From Zygaena filipendulae (lineage: Eukaryota; Arthropoda; Insecta; Lepidoptera; Zygaenidae): DNA of 64,000 bases. The notes beneath the pieces were generated by a model. It saw only the letters and a program-made list of their open reading frames with translations, was not told the origin of the DNA and searched no databases. This document shows, piece after piece, positions 12,830 through 54,510 of this stretch. Position 1 is the stretch's first letter; each line of letters starts with the position of its first letter. Where the stretch lies: NCBI GenBank assembly GCA_907165275.2, contig OU015669.1:7338501-7402500 (forward strand). The letters run 5' to 3'. The translations under genes were made by a program, and so were the position numbers.

Positions 12830-13010
12830 GCAGCGAGCTAATTGAATTAATATTAATTGCACGCCATTACGGAACCCATTAGCGATGCAGCGCGTGGTGC
12901 GGTGTCTGCGAGCTATTCATCCAGCTAAATTTACACCCGGCCAGCTTGCAGTAATTGAGCTGTTTGCGGTGGCTAATGGTCTGGGAAATCTATAGTGCCA
13001 GCTAATAACC
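12830..13010. promoter_or_regulatory. Possible regulatory element with clustered TAAT motifs
   Basis: About 180 bp of non-repeat, more complex sequence holds many homeodomain-type cores (GCTAATTGAATTAATATTAA, CCATTAGCG, GTAATTGAGC, GCTAATGG, GCTAATAA). It differs from the TE-derived surroundings. This is only a motif-based suggestion. Confidence 0.2.
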
Positions 13011-13617
13011 CATCATAAGTAGGTACTTAAATCACATGTTTTACAAAACATTCCTAGTGATAAATTTATGAGTCTCTCCAAATCTACACTCAAACAACTG
13101 CAAAGCCAGCTATTATATAAATAAACAGCATCCAGTTTTCGCACCCCATTCCGACAGGCGACGTCAACAAGTAGTGTCGTTAGACGTCAGAGGAGACGGG
13201 CCCACTCTCTGTCCCGGACTCTAGTGATATGGAGTGATGTGGGATAATTAATCTTCGCCCATGATCTTCACACCTCGCGCATAGGAACGGAAGCAGCCTA
13301 TAAAAACATTGCCGAAACGCCCGTCATGTAGAATTAAAAAAATAAAAAAATAAATCACACATAGGTACCTAATTAGGTAGATATCCTTACTATTATCACA
13401 GATAATTAATATAGTACTACTATTATAAATGCCAAAGTGAGTTTGTTTGTTTGTTACAACCGATCATCATGAAATTTTGCATACCTACACCTTAGCAGAA
13501 TCAGGACATATTATCCTGAACTCCCCTTGGGAACTTCGAAATCAATGCGAGTGAAACCATTGAGGATCGACTAGTATTGTGCATTTATAGTAAGATCAGT
13601 GACAAAGTAGTCAGTCA

Positions 13618-14215
13618 AATTACGTATCATTATTGACTGAAAACTAGAAGGCAGTTTTTTTCAGAATCGACTTCGGATTCGATCGCACCATGTTTTAATA
13701 TAGGTTATATTTTTTTAATTTTTGCTAGCCTATTTCTAAATTATTTATAATACAATATTTGGCGCGTACGCCGCCCGCAGCAAAAAAATCGAATCGATCA
13801 TTGAGACGCAGGCGCGAGCGTAGCGCTTGAAATTTCGTAGATAGGTCACCTCCAAACTAATGTTCAATAACATTTGGACGCAGATAAGCAATAACATGTT
13901 AACCCACAAAATAAAGTTACTGATACAGAACGCTTTATTGAGAGTTACAGAACTTTTTTAATTATTTGTTTACCTTATTACATTGTTTAAATATGTAACT
14001 AAATGTTGAACATAAAAAATGTTGACACAAAATGACGTTATAATTTTAAAACACGATTTACTCAAAAAAATTCCAGTGTGGGTTAACACACTATTGCTTA
14101 TCTATGTCCATTTATACTATTAATTTTTTCGACTTAATTTATATTTTAATCATATTATTATTATTTTTAAATGGGGTGTAGGTATCAGATTTTTAGTCAA
14201 TTCACTATCACATTG
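13618..14215. repeat. Second copy of the GGCGCGTACGCCGCCCGCAG repeat, carrying a MITE
   Basis: Same blocks as 11225-11560, broken at CAATAACATT by a 234-bp MITE (13876-14109) and resuming with TTTATACTATTAATTTTTTC. The two copies give a filled and an empty site. Confidence 0.8.
13876..14109. mobile_element. 234-bp MITE with GATAAGCAATA...GTTAACCCACA ends
   Basis: Left end GGACGCAGATAAGCAATAAC then ATGTTAACCCACA; right end is the reverse complement (TGTGGGTTAACACACTATTG then CTTATCTATGTCC). Confidence 0.85.
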
Positions 14216-15225
14216 TAAAGAAACAAAATGAAATTAATAAAATAGCATATTATTAAACCTATTTCAACATCATTCCACGCTATTTACTTTATAATAATGA
14301 ATGGAGCACAATTTTCTTAAACCTTCCCACGCTTTACGATACTAAAACAAAATATTAACTTACTCGTAAAAACGTTTTATGAACGTGATCGAGTATGATC
14401 TCTTGGTAGGTAACTAACAGAACTGATAAAGACGACCACAATTTTTATTTATTTACAGAAAGACAGACACAGTTAGAGTGTCCGACTCTACTGTTTTTGG
14501 TAGAGTTGTATATGGCTGATTTTCTCGACTGCATTTCATCAATATTAGCCTGTAGAGCACACTGCTTTATGATGAATTCATCATCCATGCATCAATTACT
14601 CTTCCTTTGCTGCCATAATCGTCTCTGGAATCCATTGGGAGATGAGTAATTTTTTTTGTGAATGGTTCTTAGGTGCACCGTTGCTGTGAAGCTGTTAATT
14701 GTTATATTATTTAATAGTTAACAATTACTCACAACAATGTTTCACTTTTTTATTTACTCCCAATCGAAACGAAAAGTAAGAATGTGTTAGATACGTCTAC
14801 ACCTCGGCATATGCTTTTGCTTACTCGGAAAAATGTACATATCGGATAAAATATAGACATAGATGTAGAAATACATAGAATACTTTATGAACTTAATGCC
14901 TTGATGTGCAATAAACATTCGATTAACTAACCCAAAGTCTATGGCTTCTTCTGGTCTTTTGCTATTTTCTTTGCCAAATTAGTATATTATATCCATATCA
15001 GATGATTTTTATTTTTGCGTTTGTATAGTAGAGATGTAAGCGACGAGCGTAGAGTAAATTTTTATAGTGCATTGCGTGTACTCGAGCCCCATTTGTTAAC
15101 TGGGTTAATATGAACCGGACCGTTTGGAAGACTTCGCGCATAGATTACTGAAGCCGTAGTAGGTATGTTTAATATATCCATGAAATAACTGGTTTATTCC
15201 ATCGATTGCATCTAAACCCCAATTC
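14216..15225. other. No feature recognised
   Basis: AT-rich intergenic sequence with no convincing exon, repeat end or RNA gene. Confidence 0.55.
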
Positions 15226-15476
15226 ATGAGGAAATACCTATAACTTGATAAATTTCCGTTCGCCCGGCTTCGCCTGCGTAAATTAAGAAATTCTCTCGGA
15301 AACTCCGTGAGTAGTTACCTAAGTGCGGTTTGGAACGAATGTTCAGGATCTGTGTGCCAAATTTCATCCGGCTCCGTTGAGCAGTTTGAGTGATTGAGTA
15401 AAAAAACATCTCCACAAAATTTCTCAGCATATTAAATTGCGTTCTTAAGAATTATTCTAATTCCATTTATAGATGA

Positions 15477-15650
15477 CTAGCTGTGCCCCGCGGTTTCACC
15501 CGCGGTAATTTCGAAGCTCCCCTATGCCCTATGCCCTTCTCTGTACCCCTGACAATGTACATGCCAAATTTCATCCAAATCCGTTCAGCCGTTTTTGCCG
15601 TTTTTGAGTAACAAACATCCAAACACTCACATTTATAATATTAGTAGGAT
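15477..15650 (-). mobile_element. Non-autonomous Helitron, complete ends
   Basis: CTAGCTGTGCCCCGCGGTTT at the low end and TTTATAATATTAGTAGGA at the high end. A second, partial copy lies at 15230-15435 and weaker ones at 13415-13575 and 10795-10875. Confidence 0.75.
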
Positions 15651-15654
15651 AAAA

Positions 15655-17400
15655 CACGTGTAAAAAGCAACACCGTCCATAAATAAATAATTTCAGTCAT
15701 AACAAAATCGTCACGTAAATGAAACACACGTTTTCCCGCCCCGGACTATTTTAGTTCCCTTCTCTAGTGCTTGTCTATGGCACGTGGGGTGTCATTGGAT
15801 ACGCGGCTTTTTGCGCAAGTTTTTTGTGTTCTCCATTTTTTCATCGGCACCGTTTTAATTTGGGGTGTAAAAAACATAAGCTAAGGATACACTTATCTTT
15901 CGCGAGAACGATATGTTATCGCTTACATGCGCAATGTTCCCAAACTTTAAAAAGTATTAAACCGGAAGTAAACCGTTTAATCACCTAAAAATTAAAGGTA
16001 ACGGGTGGTACGTAGATAAACTAATTAGGTAATTACCTACTAACTATATTATTATGGCATCTAAAGCATTAAAAAATAATTCCGTAGTAAATACTTCACT
16101 GTCGCAACTTTACCTTCTTATTTCATAGGTATCTACATTTTATGTACCTACCTATAGATAGGTAAGTACGTGGATATCATTGCACCAGAGAGGCTTTTTA
16201 ACATAATCTTTGGGAAAAAATTAGCTTATCTGTTTAACTAATCTCGAGAATAACTAAGATATTTCCGATTTTTTTTTATCTTTTCCAATCCCAGTTTGAG
16301 AGCCAGGAGACTAAGCCCCTACGACAACACCGCTCGCTTGTAAAGACATCCGTCATTCCGCGCTCAGCGACCATTTTCCCACCCCTAACTTCTGAAGCAC
16401 CCTTATTAACACCGACCGTTATCGCAAAACCCCGTCTTCAGCTTACAGTTTCATAAAGAAGCATACCTAATGCGGGTCGTTTAAAACTGGTCTTCTTTTC
16501 AGGGATGTAAAGTCGTAATGTGCCATTTCCTATTAAATTTTTGTCAAGATTTTTGTCTAGATGAGTGCTTTACTTACTGTGTTGAGTTAAACGCTTAATG
16601 GGTTTTTTAAATATTCTACTGGACAGATTTTGTCAACATTTGGTAGGTAGTAGAATTGTTGGTCGGCCAGGCAGAACGAGTGGAACGGTCGCTCTAGGCG
16701 CTAGGCCAAAAAATGAAATGCGAAAAACTATTTTCAGCAAAACATTAAATTTTGATGGCGCCTTTTGAAAGACGCGAGGCAGTGTTGCTGTGTTGCAGTA
16801 TTTATATTATAACATAAAATTAAAGTAAGTACCTATACAATTTATGTAAAGTGGAAGCGCCGACTCGCTGAAAGACAATCTCGCTTTACCCTGATCAAAG
16901 GCTAGGGCCGGCGCTGTGCCTAAAATATATAGACCCGAAATAAATGTTGGTGAAACCACAAGCTCCAACTGATAAATAGGTACCTAATCATATCTACACC
17001 AGTATTAAAACAGATCTAATATACAATCTATTTGTATCCTAAATATTAAAACCAAAATATGCTACAAAATTTCATAACTACCTTGCCTACTCTATACCTA
17101 CTTAGGACTAATCATTAACGTATACACGCAAAAACGACCGGAAGTATTCTTTTGATGAACACACTGTGTGTCAAAGGGCGGTATGTGATGATGTATGGGA
17201 TAGTTAGGACGGAGCAGCAGTTTGTAGCTGTCATCGGGTGATGGATAGCGCTCGGGGTGACAACGCGGAAAATTCAAAGCATTGATTTATATCAGGTGTC
17301 AACCCCTTAACCCTCAAAACAGATATGGTTAGAAGATCACGCCATTATGAGAGGACACTGCAACAAGCTCTCTAGTACCTACTCTACCTCGCACAATTAC
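15655..17400. other. No gene seen
   Basis: A 73-codon open frame at 15767-15988 has no family resemblance or splice context. The rest is AT-rich intergenic DNA. Confidence 0.5.
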
Positions 17401-17404
17401 TTCT

Positions 17405-17500
17405 TCTCTTCTTCTTCTTCTTTAACCATGGCATCTATAATTATAATTTGCCAATGACAACGTTTCTTAGTAATAAAAAATCTGTTCATCTACTTCTGGA
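17405..17500. repeat. Interspersed repeat shared with 56520-56625
   Basis: TTCTTCTTCTTTAA, GGCATCTATAATTATAATTT and GCCAATGACAACGTTTCTTA occur in both places in the same orientation. Confidence 0.7.
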
Positions 17501-17749
17501 CGGGACTATGCGCTACTTCCGTTTATCGCGTTTAACTTTTTCCAAACGTATCCACAGCTTCACTTCGAACAAATGATTTGTATCATTTCCGTAATCTAAC
17601 GATCCTCCTACCGATTCCAATGACAAAATACATCTAAGCCTGCGATAAATGAATTCATGTAGGTAAATACATAAAAATAATGTAGCTAGAGGCTAGAGCC
17701 TAATGTTTTATTCATAGACCACGCTCTGTAGTTAAAATCGAACAACAAT

Positions 17750-17870
17750 TAGACACGGAAACTGTCGACTTATGTTGTAGGCACTAGTGGCGCCCCGCGA
17801 ACGCGCCTCGCATAATAAGCAACGAGTAGCGAACTTTGCGCCCGCGCACTGTAACCTCAAATGTATTCCG
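17750..17870. other. Short CpG-rich patch
   Basis: GTGGCGCCCCGCGAACGCGC and TTTGCGCCCGCGCACTGTAA stand out from AT-rich flanks. It could be a promoter or an old element; no gene can be tied to it. Confidence 0.3.
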
Positions 17871-17976
17871 TGATAATTTAAAAGCTTTGAGCTTTTTAAA
17901 TTTCTTATATACTTACACTCCTAACATACTCAACCATCATGTTCTCCAAAACTTCCAAAAGGGTTAGTTCTGTCCC

Positions 17977-18180
17977 CTTAGCCAAGTTGACAATTTATAA
18001 TCGTTATCGCTATGGCACACTAGCACGCTGAGGAACGTATATGTATCGTCGTGTCACGCAAGTGGTCACGTAAAATTGGACTTTAGGTAATTTTCGTAAG
18101 GTTCGATATCTCGTGACCACATAACATGACGATACTTTCCTTAGTTTTTATAACGATTATAGGTTGTCAACTTGGCTAAG
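17977..18180. mobile_element. 204-bp palindromic MITE
   Basis: CTTAGCCAAGTTGACAATTT and ATAATCGTTAT on the left face ATAACGATTATAGGTTGTCA and ACTTGGCTAAG on the right; GTCGTG/ATGTCG-like inner sequence also pairs. Confidence 0.85.
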
Positions 18181-18784
18181 AGCTGGCATGGCAGATTGAA
18201 AGGAAACCCACACCAACTTTTAGGAGCCAAAACTGATACCAGAATATACTACCTCTGCCTACTCCGCGGTTTCATACGCATGAATTTCGGGACTCCGGAT
18301 TATTTAAGATATGATCCTATATGGATACCCAAAGGAAATATTTTAAAAAGTTTATAAGACGGTCTCCTATAAATTGCACCATATAAACTGCACATTCATA
18401 ACGCGTAGGTATCGCGAATTGTAGCACGTCGCGTCAGTTTGTGGAAAAGATACAGTTCTCACGGTGACTCACACGAGAGTTGAGACTTCAATCAAATAAT
18501 AGGGACTCGTGGCTAGTTAATAAACAAGCTTGACTGAACATTTGAAACTATTTAGAAAACAAAGTTGGCCCAATAAATTAAGTAGATACATTTTTTTGTC
18601 GATGAAATTGTAACTTTATGATTTGTGAACTGGAGGAACGATGTGTCAGATCTTACATTATTTTTACAACAACTCAACTATTCAGTTGAGAACGCACAAG
18701 AAATCGTTTTTGGGTACAATTTTGACCCCAAATCTGCCGCCCTAGGTAATCAGCCTGGTAATCCGCCATTGCTAATAGGTACTT

Positions 18785-19172
18785 CTGACCTCAGCGGCGC
18801 TCATGATGTAACAGCCACTCGCCATAATTTCGGAGTTTCCACGGGAATTCCAGGATAAAAACTGCCCTATGTCCTTCTCTATATACCCCTGAAAACACGT
18901 ATGCAAAATTTCATGATGATCGATTGAGTAGGTAGATAAGGTGTGTACAAACAAACAATTCGCAATATTAATTACTAGCTATCCCTGCGGTTTCACCCGC
19001 TATAATTTCGGAGTTTCCGCAGGAATTCCAGGAAAAACTATAGTTAAACCTTTCTCTTGAATCCTTTTTATCTATTGGTGAAAACCGCATGATAATCCGT
19101 TCCGTCTTTGAGTTTATCGCGAACAGACAGACGCAGCGGAGGACTATGTTTTTATTATATTAGGAAGGATTC
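18785..19172 (-). mobile_element. Two adjacent Helitrons
   Basis: One at 18785-18960 (AATTTCGGAGTTTCCACGGG to TGTGTACAAACAAAC), and one at 18974-19172 (CTAGCTATCCCTGCGGTTTC to ATTATATTAGGA) of a subfamily with GAACAGACAGACGCAG. The reading frames here belong to the elements. Confidence 0.7.
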
Positions 19173-19967
19173 ACCATAGTTTTATGGAAGTATGGTGTAA
19201 CAATGGGTGTAACTTACTAATTGCAAGGCTTGCTGTCCAACCGCGACGCCCGCCTATACTCGTATATACAGGGTGGGTCTTGTAACAACCCCCATGTGGG
19301 ACGGCGCGGTATGCGACATACCACACACCTAAGCTCCGGTATTTGGACTGATTGACAGACAGCTGAGAATTTTACGGCTTATTTGATGCAAAGTAAACGA
19401 TTCAGTCTTGGTTTTTGCCGCAAAAGTTTAGTACGTAAAAATACATATACCAGCTACTTACGTATATATTTAGGTAGATAGTCATAATTGGATTTAATAT
19501 ATTAAGCAATTCCACTGCAATTCTTGAGTAGGTAACGGATTTATACGCAGGCCTTTGGGTTGTTATATTCGAGGGAGCCAAAATTTAAAAGGTCGCTATT
19601 TAAGTGTTGAAACTTGCGTATACCTATAGATAAACCCAGTCTAACCGGTCCCTTATAAATCCAAATTGTTTTACCGGTATACCTACCTACCTACACTAAC
19701 TTTTAGGTACGTAGCGCTATTCCACTCGCGTAAACTTCGGGAGTTCTCTAGGAACTCTTTGTTCTGTAGTTTTTTATCTGTTAGGACTTAGGTCCGATTA
19801 ATCCCCTCACAATAACCTTAAATGTTTACGCATACCTACATAGCTGACGGTATTCGATATGGTTGAAAATAGTTTATTTTTAACCCTGATAAAGATTTCT
19901 TTGGAAACTTTACAAGCAAAAAATATTTGGTATGATGGATACTTTGATCTTACAAAATAAATTTATT

Positions 19968-20160
19968 AGCGAGTAGCTGTCCCACGCGATTTCACCCGTG
20001 GTAATTTCGGAGTTCCCGCGGGAATTTCGGGATAAAAAGTACTATGTCACTCAGGACTAGGTACTGTAGCTTTTAAAATATAATTCAGTAGATCCAGAGA
20101 TTACCCCCTACAACGTCACAAACTTACAATTCACAAACTTTAGCTTTTAATATTAGTAAT
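19968..20160 (-). mobile_element. Non-autonomous Helitron, second subfamily
   Basis: TAGCTGTCCCACGCGATTTC then CCAGAGATTACCCCCTACAA and CACAAACTTTAGC, as in 7805-8015. Confidence 0.7.
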
Positions 20161-20289
20161 TAGTATGTATATATAGATATAGAAAGGAGAGCTTTTTTGT
20201 ACCAACGAAAAGAGATTTCGATTAGGTACCCCCTTTCCAACTCTATATAGAAATGACTCTACAGTATACTCTATGTAGTCTTGTTACTT

Positions 20290-20420
20290 TTTGTGTTAAA
20301 CTCCTACGTAATAACGACCGAACGTCACGACAGGAATAGCTAGCGCACGTCGGGTGACCGCCGTCACGTCGCCGGCTGTGGCACGCCACCGTCGCGCGTC
20401 GCACAGCAGACACATCGCAT
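20290..20420. other. CpG-rich patch, possible untranslated exon or promoter
   Basis: Rich in ACGTC, CGCGCG and CGACGG motifs and not matched by any repeat seen elsewhere in the window. A 64-codon minus-strand open frame crosses it without recognisable content. Confidence 0.25.
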
Positions 20421-20537
20421 CGAGTTCTCACGTTCACACTAAACGATATTGTTTATCGTGTCGCTAGTAAATCCTACACAAGCACGCGCCCCGTTGAGTT
20501 CACATTAAGCTTAATTTGGAATTGTTGTCTCTATCAA

Positions 20538-20953
20538 TACATATAAAATGCTTTGTTCTGAATGACTGATGGATCAACGCACATCCTAAACCGCTGATCG
20601 TAGAGACCTGAAACTTGCGAGGGTGTATTCTTTGTATGACGTAGGCATCCGATAAGAAAGAATTTTTAAAAATTCAACCCCTAATGGGATGAAAAGGGGT
20701 TGCAAAGTTTATATGGAACAATTCCGCGGGAACTTCGAAATTATCGCGGGTAAAACCGCGCGGGACAGCTATTATTATTATAAAACAAAGTCCTTCGCCT
20801 CGACTGTCTGTCTTTGTGTCTGTTCACAATAAACTTGAAAACTACTAAATGGATTTTCATGCGGTTTTCACCAATAGATAGTGATTCAAGAGAAAGGTTT
20901 ATACGTATAGTTTATCCTAAAATACCGGGTGAAACCGCGGGGGACAGCTAGTA
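20538..20953 (+). mobile_element. Two Helitrons in tandem
   Basis: 20538-20775 (ATAAAATGCTTTGTTCTGAA, GAAAAGGGGTTGCAAAG, CGCGCGGGACAGCTA) has a close relative at 31630-31867. 20776-20953 (TATTATTATAAAACAAAGTC, ACCGCGGGGGACAGCTAG) has the (GAACAGACAG) type body. Confidence 0.7.
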
Positions 20954-20954
20954 G

Positions 20955-21995
20955 AGTATATATTTCTTTCTGTTTGAGAACCTGAGAATAAGTTCAAAAT
21001 GTAAGTTTCGCAAGAATTATTATCGGACCATCTGTTTATTGATTGAAAAATCGCTCCATAACAATATTTCCTTGTCACATAATAATATGCATCACAAAAA
21101 TGATCAATGACATTAATGTGTAAAGTAGATATATTATACAGGTTGTCCCGTAAATCGACCTCAAGCCAGAACCAGGTGATAGGCTAAGTCACAACAGCTG
21201 TTAACAGAAAAATATAAAAGTCTTTGCTTTGCCTATTTCAAAAAAGGACATCATTTTGAAAGATAATTATGAAAACTTCATTGGCAAAAACGTAATATTT
21301 TCTTCTGGACAGGAACAAATGGCTGTAAACTTTAAGCAGTAGTTTTCAGAAATACTATTCAGGATTACACAATAAGAAGAAAATTGAAAAAAAGTTAAGG
21401 TTTGTAATTTTTATAAATGACCATTTTTTAAAAGATAAATTTTTATGTTTTTCTATTAACCCGGTTATATATATTTATATCGAAGTATAGGTGATATACT
21501 GATTGATATTGTATATTTAATAATAGCAGGAGTGTTTTAGCCGCTTAAACTACTAGGGGTATAGGTACTATGTATATTGTACATGTATATTCTTTCCCTG
21601 TAATAGGATAAACAAGCGCAGGAACAGGCAAGTATAGTGATTAAAATGAAGAGAGTAAAACCTTTCAGGTACTTTCACATTTTTTATTATAAAATATTGA
21701 CATAGAATACTGTGGTTTCACCATATATATAAACATAGCCTATATGTACATACAAGGTGTTACTAAAAACAATTTATAGCAAGACGTGCGTGCAAATCTA
21801 TTATTTTGCATTATCTACCCACCCCATCCGCAAGCGGCGTGAGTTCATGTATATATACATAGGTATATACATAAAGTATTACCTCAGAGTAAATAACTAC
21901 GTATTACGCCCCACAGTCACTAAACATAGTATTTGAAAAATAAAATAAAATTCTAAAGGCAAGTGAAATCACGAATTTATTTGTTCGCGACTTCC
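20955..21995. other. No gene seen
   Basis: AT-rich; a possible repeat end starts CAGGTTGTCCCGTAAATCGA at 21140. At 21881-21901 ACCTCAGAGTAAATAACTACG is the reverse complement of part of the MITE at 1850-2362, so a decayed copy is present. Confidence 0.5.
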
Positions 21996-22230
21996 CGCCG
22001 CACTCAGAGTCGACTTTAATGGTTACTCAGTTAAGTATAGATTTTTGGAACAAAACTGCCGCAATCAGACAAGTTTAATAAATTAATGTTAATTGGCATT
22101 TAACTAATTAAGTTACATCTCATTAATTGCCAATTAACATTAATTTACTGAACGTCTCTGATTGCGGCAATTTTGTTTTAAAAATCTATACTTAACTAAG
22201 TAATCATTAAAGTCGACTCTGAGTGCGGCG
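21996..22230. mobile_element. 235-bp palindromic MITE with CCGCACTCAGAGTCG ends
   Basis: Left CGCCGCACTCAGAGTCGACT through AAGTATAGATTTTT, AACAAAACTGCCGCAATCAG and TAATGTTAATTGGCA; the right half is its reverse complement nearly end to end. Confidence 0.9.
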
Positions 22231-22539
22231 GTTCGTGAGTTCACAGTAGTGAGTCTTTTGTTTCATCGCTGTATATGTACGTATCCAGATATATCCAGTT
22301 GGCATCTGTAACCTTCACCAGGACGCGGCTTTTAAAAGAAGGTTATAAATATAATTTAGTAACACCACAATTATTTAAAATTAAGGACGATGTTATTTAA
22401 CGACTACATCGTCCATTGCTAGTTATATAAATATAAACAGCGTTTGTACATTTTTACAGTTGAAATCACCTATTAGTTTATTTATACAAAAGTTCAAACA
22501 ACAGATTTTATTGAATTTATCAAAAAATATATAATAATA

Positions 22540-22797
22540 ATAATAATCCACATCACAACACACAGATCTACTTGATCCCACAGTAAGCTATTATTAGCTT
22601 GTGTCGTGGAAACCAAGCAAACGTGGTATATACTACATAGAATTACTTATATATTATACTATAGATATATAAACACACCCAGACTGGAAAATGGAACCCT
22701 GTGTTCATCACACAAAGTCCACCCCCACCGGGAATCGAACCCGGAACCCCTTGATTAGCGGGCAGGCATGGTGACCATTGCGCCAATCGGGTCGTCA
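22540..22797 (-). mobile_element. tRNA-derived SINE, full length
   Basis: Nearly identical, in reverse complement, to the copy at 32194-32466, including the A and B boxes (GGGAATCGAACCC on this strand) and an (ATT)n tail at the low end. Confidence 0.88.
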
Positions 22798-22799
22798 TA

Positions 22800-23670
22800 T
22801 ACAACATAATAATCTATAATAACCCATATTTACATCAGCCATATTTGGTCTATAGATTTTATAACATCACGTTTTAAAAACGCGTTTTAATTTACAAATG
22901 TGACAGTCCATATATATATTACAATAATTAAATAAGCGTTTACAGTAAACTCTACGAAATTTGTTGATTTGCTTTTTACATTATCAATTACGAGGGAATA
23001 TGTTGATAAAAGATTTTTAATGTGGCAGCATCGAATCTATGTGTACCTATACTATAAGCAGTCAAAATATGTGTGGATAACGAATAACTATACGAAAATG
23101 GCTTTTCGTCTATAATTTTGAAATTGTATAAAGAATTCGATGTTTAGTCGAATGAACGAAGTATGGGGTAGTGTCTATGTCTAATTTTATTAATATCACA
23201 TTTTTAATTTACGAGTGTACTAAACCAGTTTAAGCTTAAATTGATGGTTATCAAAATTTTATTTAGTATAATGTTTTAATAAATAAATCTGACGTATTTT
23301 TATTCATACCATTTAACGGAAGTAGGTAGAGCAAAAAGCGGGGGCGGGGAAAAAAAAGGTGGATTCCCTTAACACGTACCATAGACGCCATTCTAACATT
23401 CCGATACTTAAACGAATATGTCATGTGTTTCATAAATTATTATATTATAGGTTATAATTGTTTATATTATACACAAAATTGCACTAGTTTGAGAATTGAA
23501 CGCGTTTGCAAGTTTCACTTGTGTTCGCTCAATGCTTGTTCACTTGCTTGTTCACATCTGCAAGAACAAAAATATTGTTTAAAAAATTAAATATTAATTT
23601 GCTTACTTGTTTGTGTGTACTACTGTGTACAGTCATCAACAGAAATACATTAAACACTTCTGTTAGTCAT
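22800..23670. other. No feature recognised downstream of Ino80
   Basis: AT-rich sequence beyond the proposed Ino80 poly(A) signals; no exon or repeat could be supported. Confidence 0.5.
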
Positions 23671-23743
23671 TGAACTTTATTCCTATTTATTCCAATAAGA
23701 TTGAAAGTCTGTTAAACGTGTTTACATATTTTTGCCGCTGACT

Positions 23744-24150
23744 GCACAACGTGTACTACGTACGATATACAGTGTACCATGTACAATGTACATTGTACAA
23801 TGTGTACTACGCATCGTATACAGTGTGTAAAAACGATCATGTGCCTACAATGTGTACAGTGTATCATGTACAATGTGTACCATACACCGTGTACAATATT
23901 CGTGTATGAACCGTGTATAGGGTGTACAGTATACCATGTTCAATGTGTACCATACACACCGTGTACAAATTACAATGCATATTCACCGTGTACAGTTTAC
24001 CATGTTCAATGTGTACTATGTACCGTGTACAGTGTATACGCACCGTGTACAGTATGTACAGTGTACCATTTCAAGTGTGTACCGTGTACAATGTATAGTA
24101 TGTAATGTACCGACTATCGTGTGCAGTGTGTACACTGTACAGTGCATAGC
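23744..24150. repeat. Degenerate GTGTACC/ATGTACA minisatellite
   Basis: About 400 bp is built of variations on GTGTACCATGTACAATGT and GTACAGT, each unit being partly its own reverse complement (GTAC, TGTACA). The phase drifts and unit lengths vary. Open frames across it, rich in Cys, Tyr, Val and Thr, are by-products of the repeat. Confidence 0.85.
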
Positions 24151-24181
24151 GTGTGCGTGTGCGTGTGCGTGTGCGTGTGCG
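24151..24181. repeat. (GTGTGC)n microsatellite
   Basis: Five copies of GTGTGC end 25 bp beyond the Ino80 stop codon (minus strand), between the stop and the minisatellite. Confidence 0.9.
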
Positions 24182-24205
24182 CCGCTCACCCTTGTGCTCG
24201 TGGCG

Positions 24206-53959
<29,754 letters not shown>

Positions 53960-53982
53960 GGTACCTACTGGCCTATAGAAAG
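53960..53982 (-). other. Ino80: Ino80 5' UTR part of the first coding exon
   Basis: Upstream of the ATG on the minus strand is a strong 3' splice site, TTTTTATTTACAG (53983-53995), so the exon probably begins at 53982 with 23 nt of 5' UTR. A further non-coding first exon should lie upstream, perhaps in the unique sequence near 54060-54300, but I cannot fix its donor. Confidence 0.5.
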
Positions 53983-54510
53983 CTGTAAATAAAAAATCCA
54001 ATGATAAAATTGCTGTCCTGTAACAGATAGTTCGTACAATCGTAAATGTTGATTTGTAAAACAAAACAGTTTCAAAAGCAATAACCGCAACTACATGAAG
54101 GCTATCACACGACACACTGCTGAGTACACATATGAATCGCGATTATACTGAAAACATAATCGGACCCGCGGACCATCGTAAAGTTGAATTCATAGCAAAA
54201 TTGATTTCCTCTTCACGACCTTACATTGATTATTAAATATCCAACAGCATTTACAAAATGGCGAACGAGAATATTTCACAAAATGCTGTCAATGTCGCCG
54301 CTTGAACGGCGCAAGGTAGTAGATGGTAGATATCATTCATTTCGTTTTTGAAGTTGAAAAAGTCGAACACAAATTCCGGACCGCCATAACAGCCAGAGAG
54401 TAGGTAATCACTACCACAAATTAACTAGACTTATGTCTAAAGAATCACTACGTGATAACAGCCATACTGCCATATTACCTAATGACTCCACTACATTATC
54501 GCCGAGTGCA

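Larger units (their letters stand above)
23676..24205 (-). other. Ino80: Probable Ino80 3' UTR containing a minisatellite
   Basis: On the minus strand the first AATAAA signals beyond the stop are at 23691-23686 and 23681-23676. The roughly 500 nt between stop and signal are mostly tandem repeat. The UTR extent is inferred from the signals only. Confidence 0.45.

Noticed and set aside
15767..15988. 73-codon open frame with a hydrophobic start
   Set aside because: No recognisable family, no splice or poly(A) context, and random frames of this size are expected here.
22690..22790. tRNA-like sequence with good A and B boxes (also at 32194-32270)
   Set aside because: It is part of a SINE: each copy is followed by the same non-tRNA body and tail.
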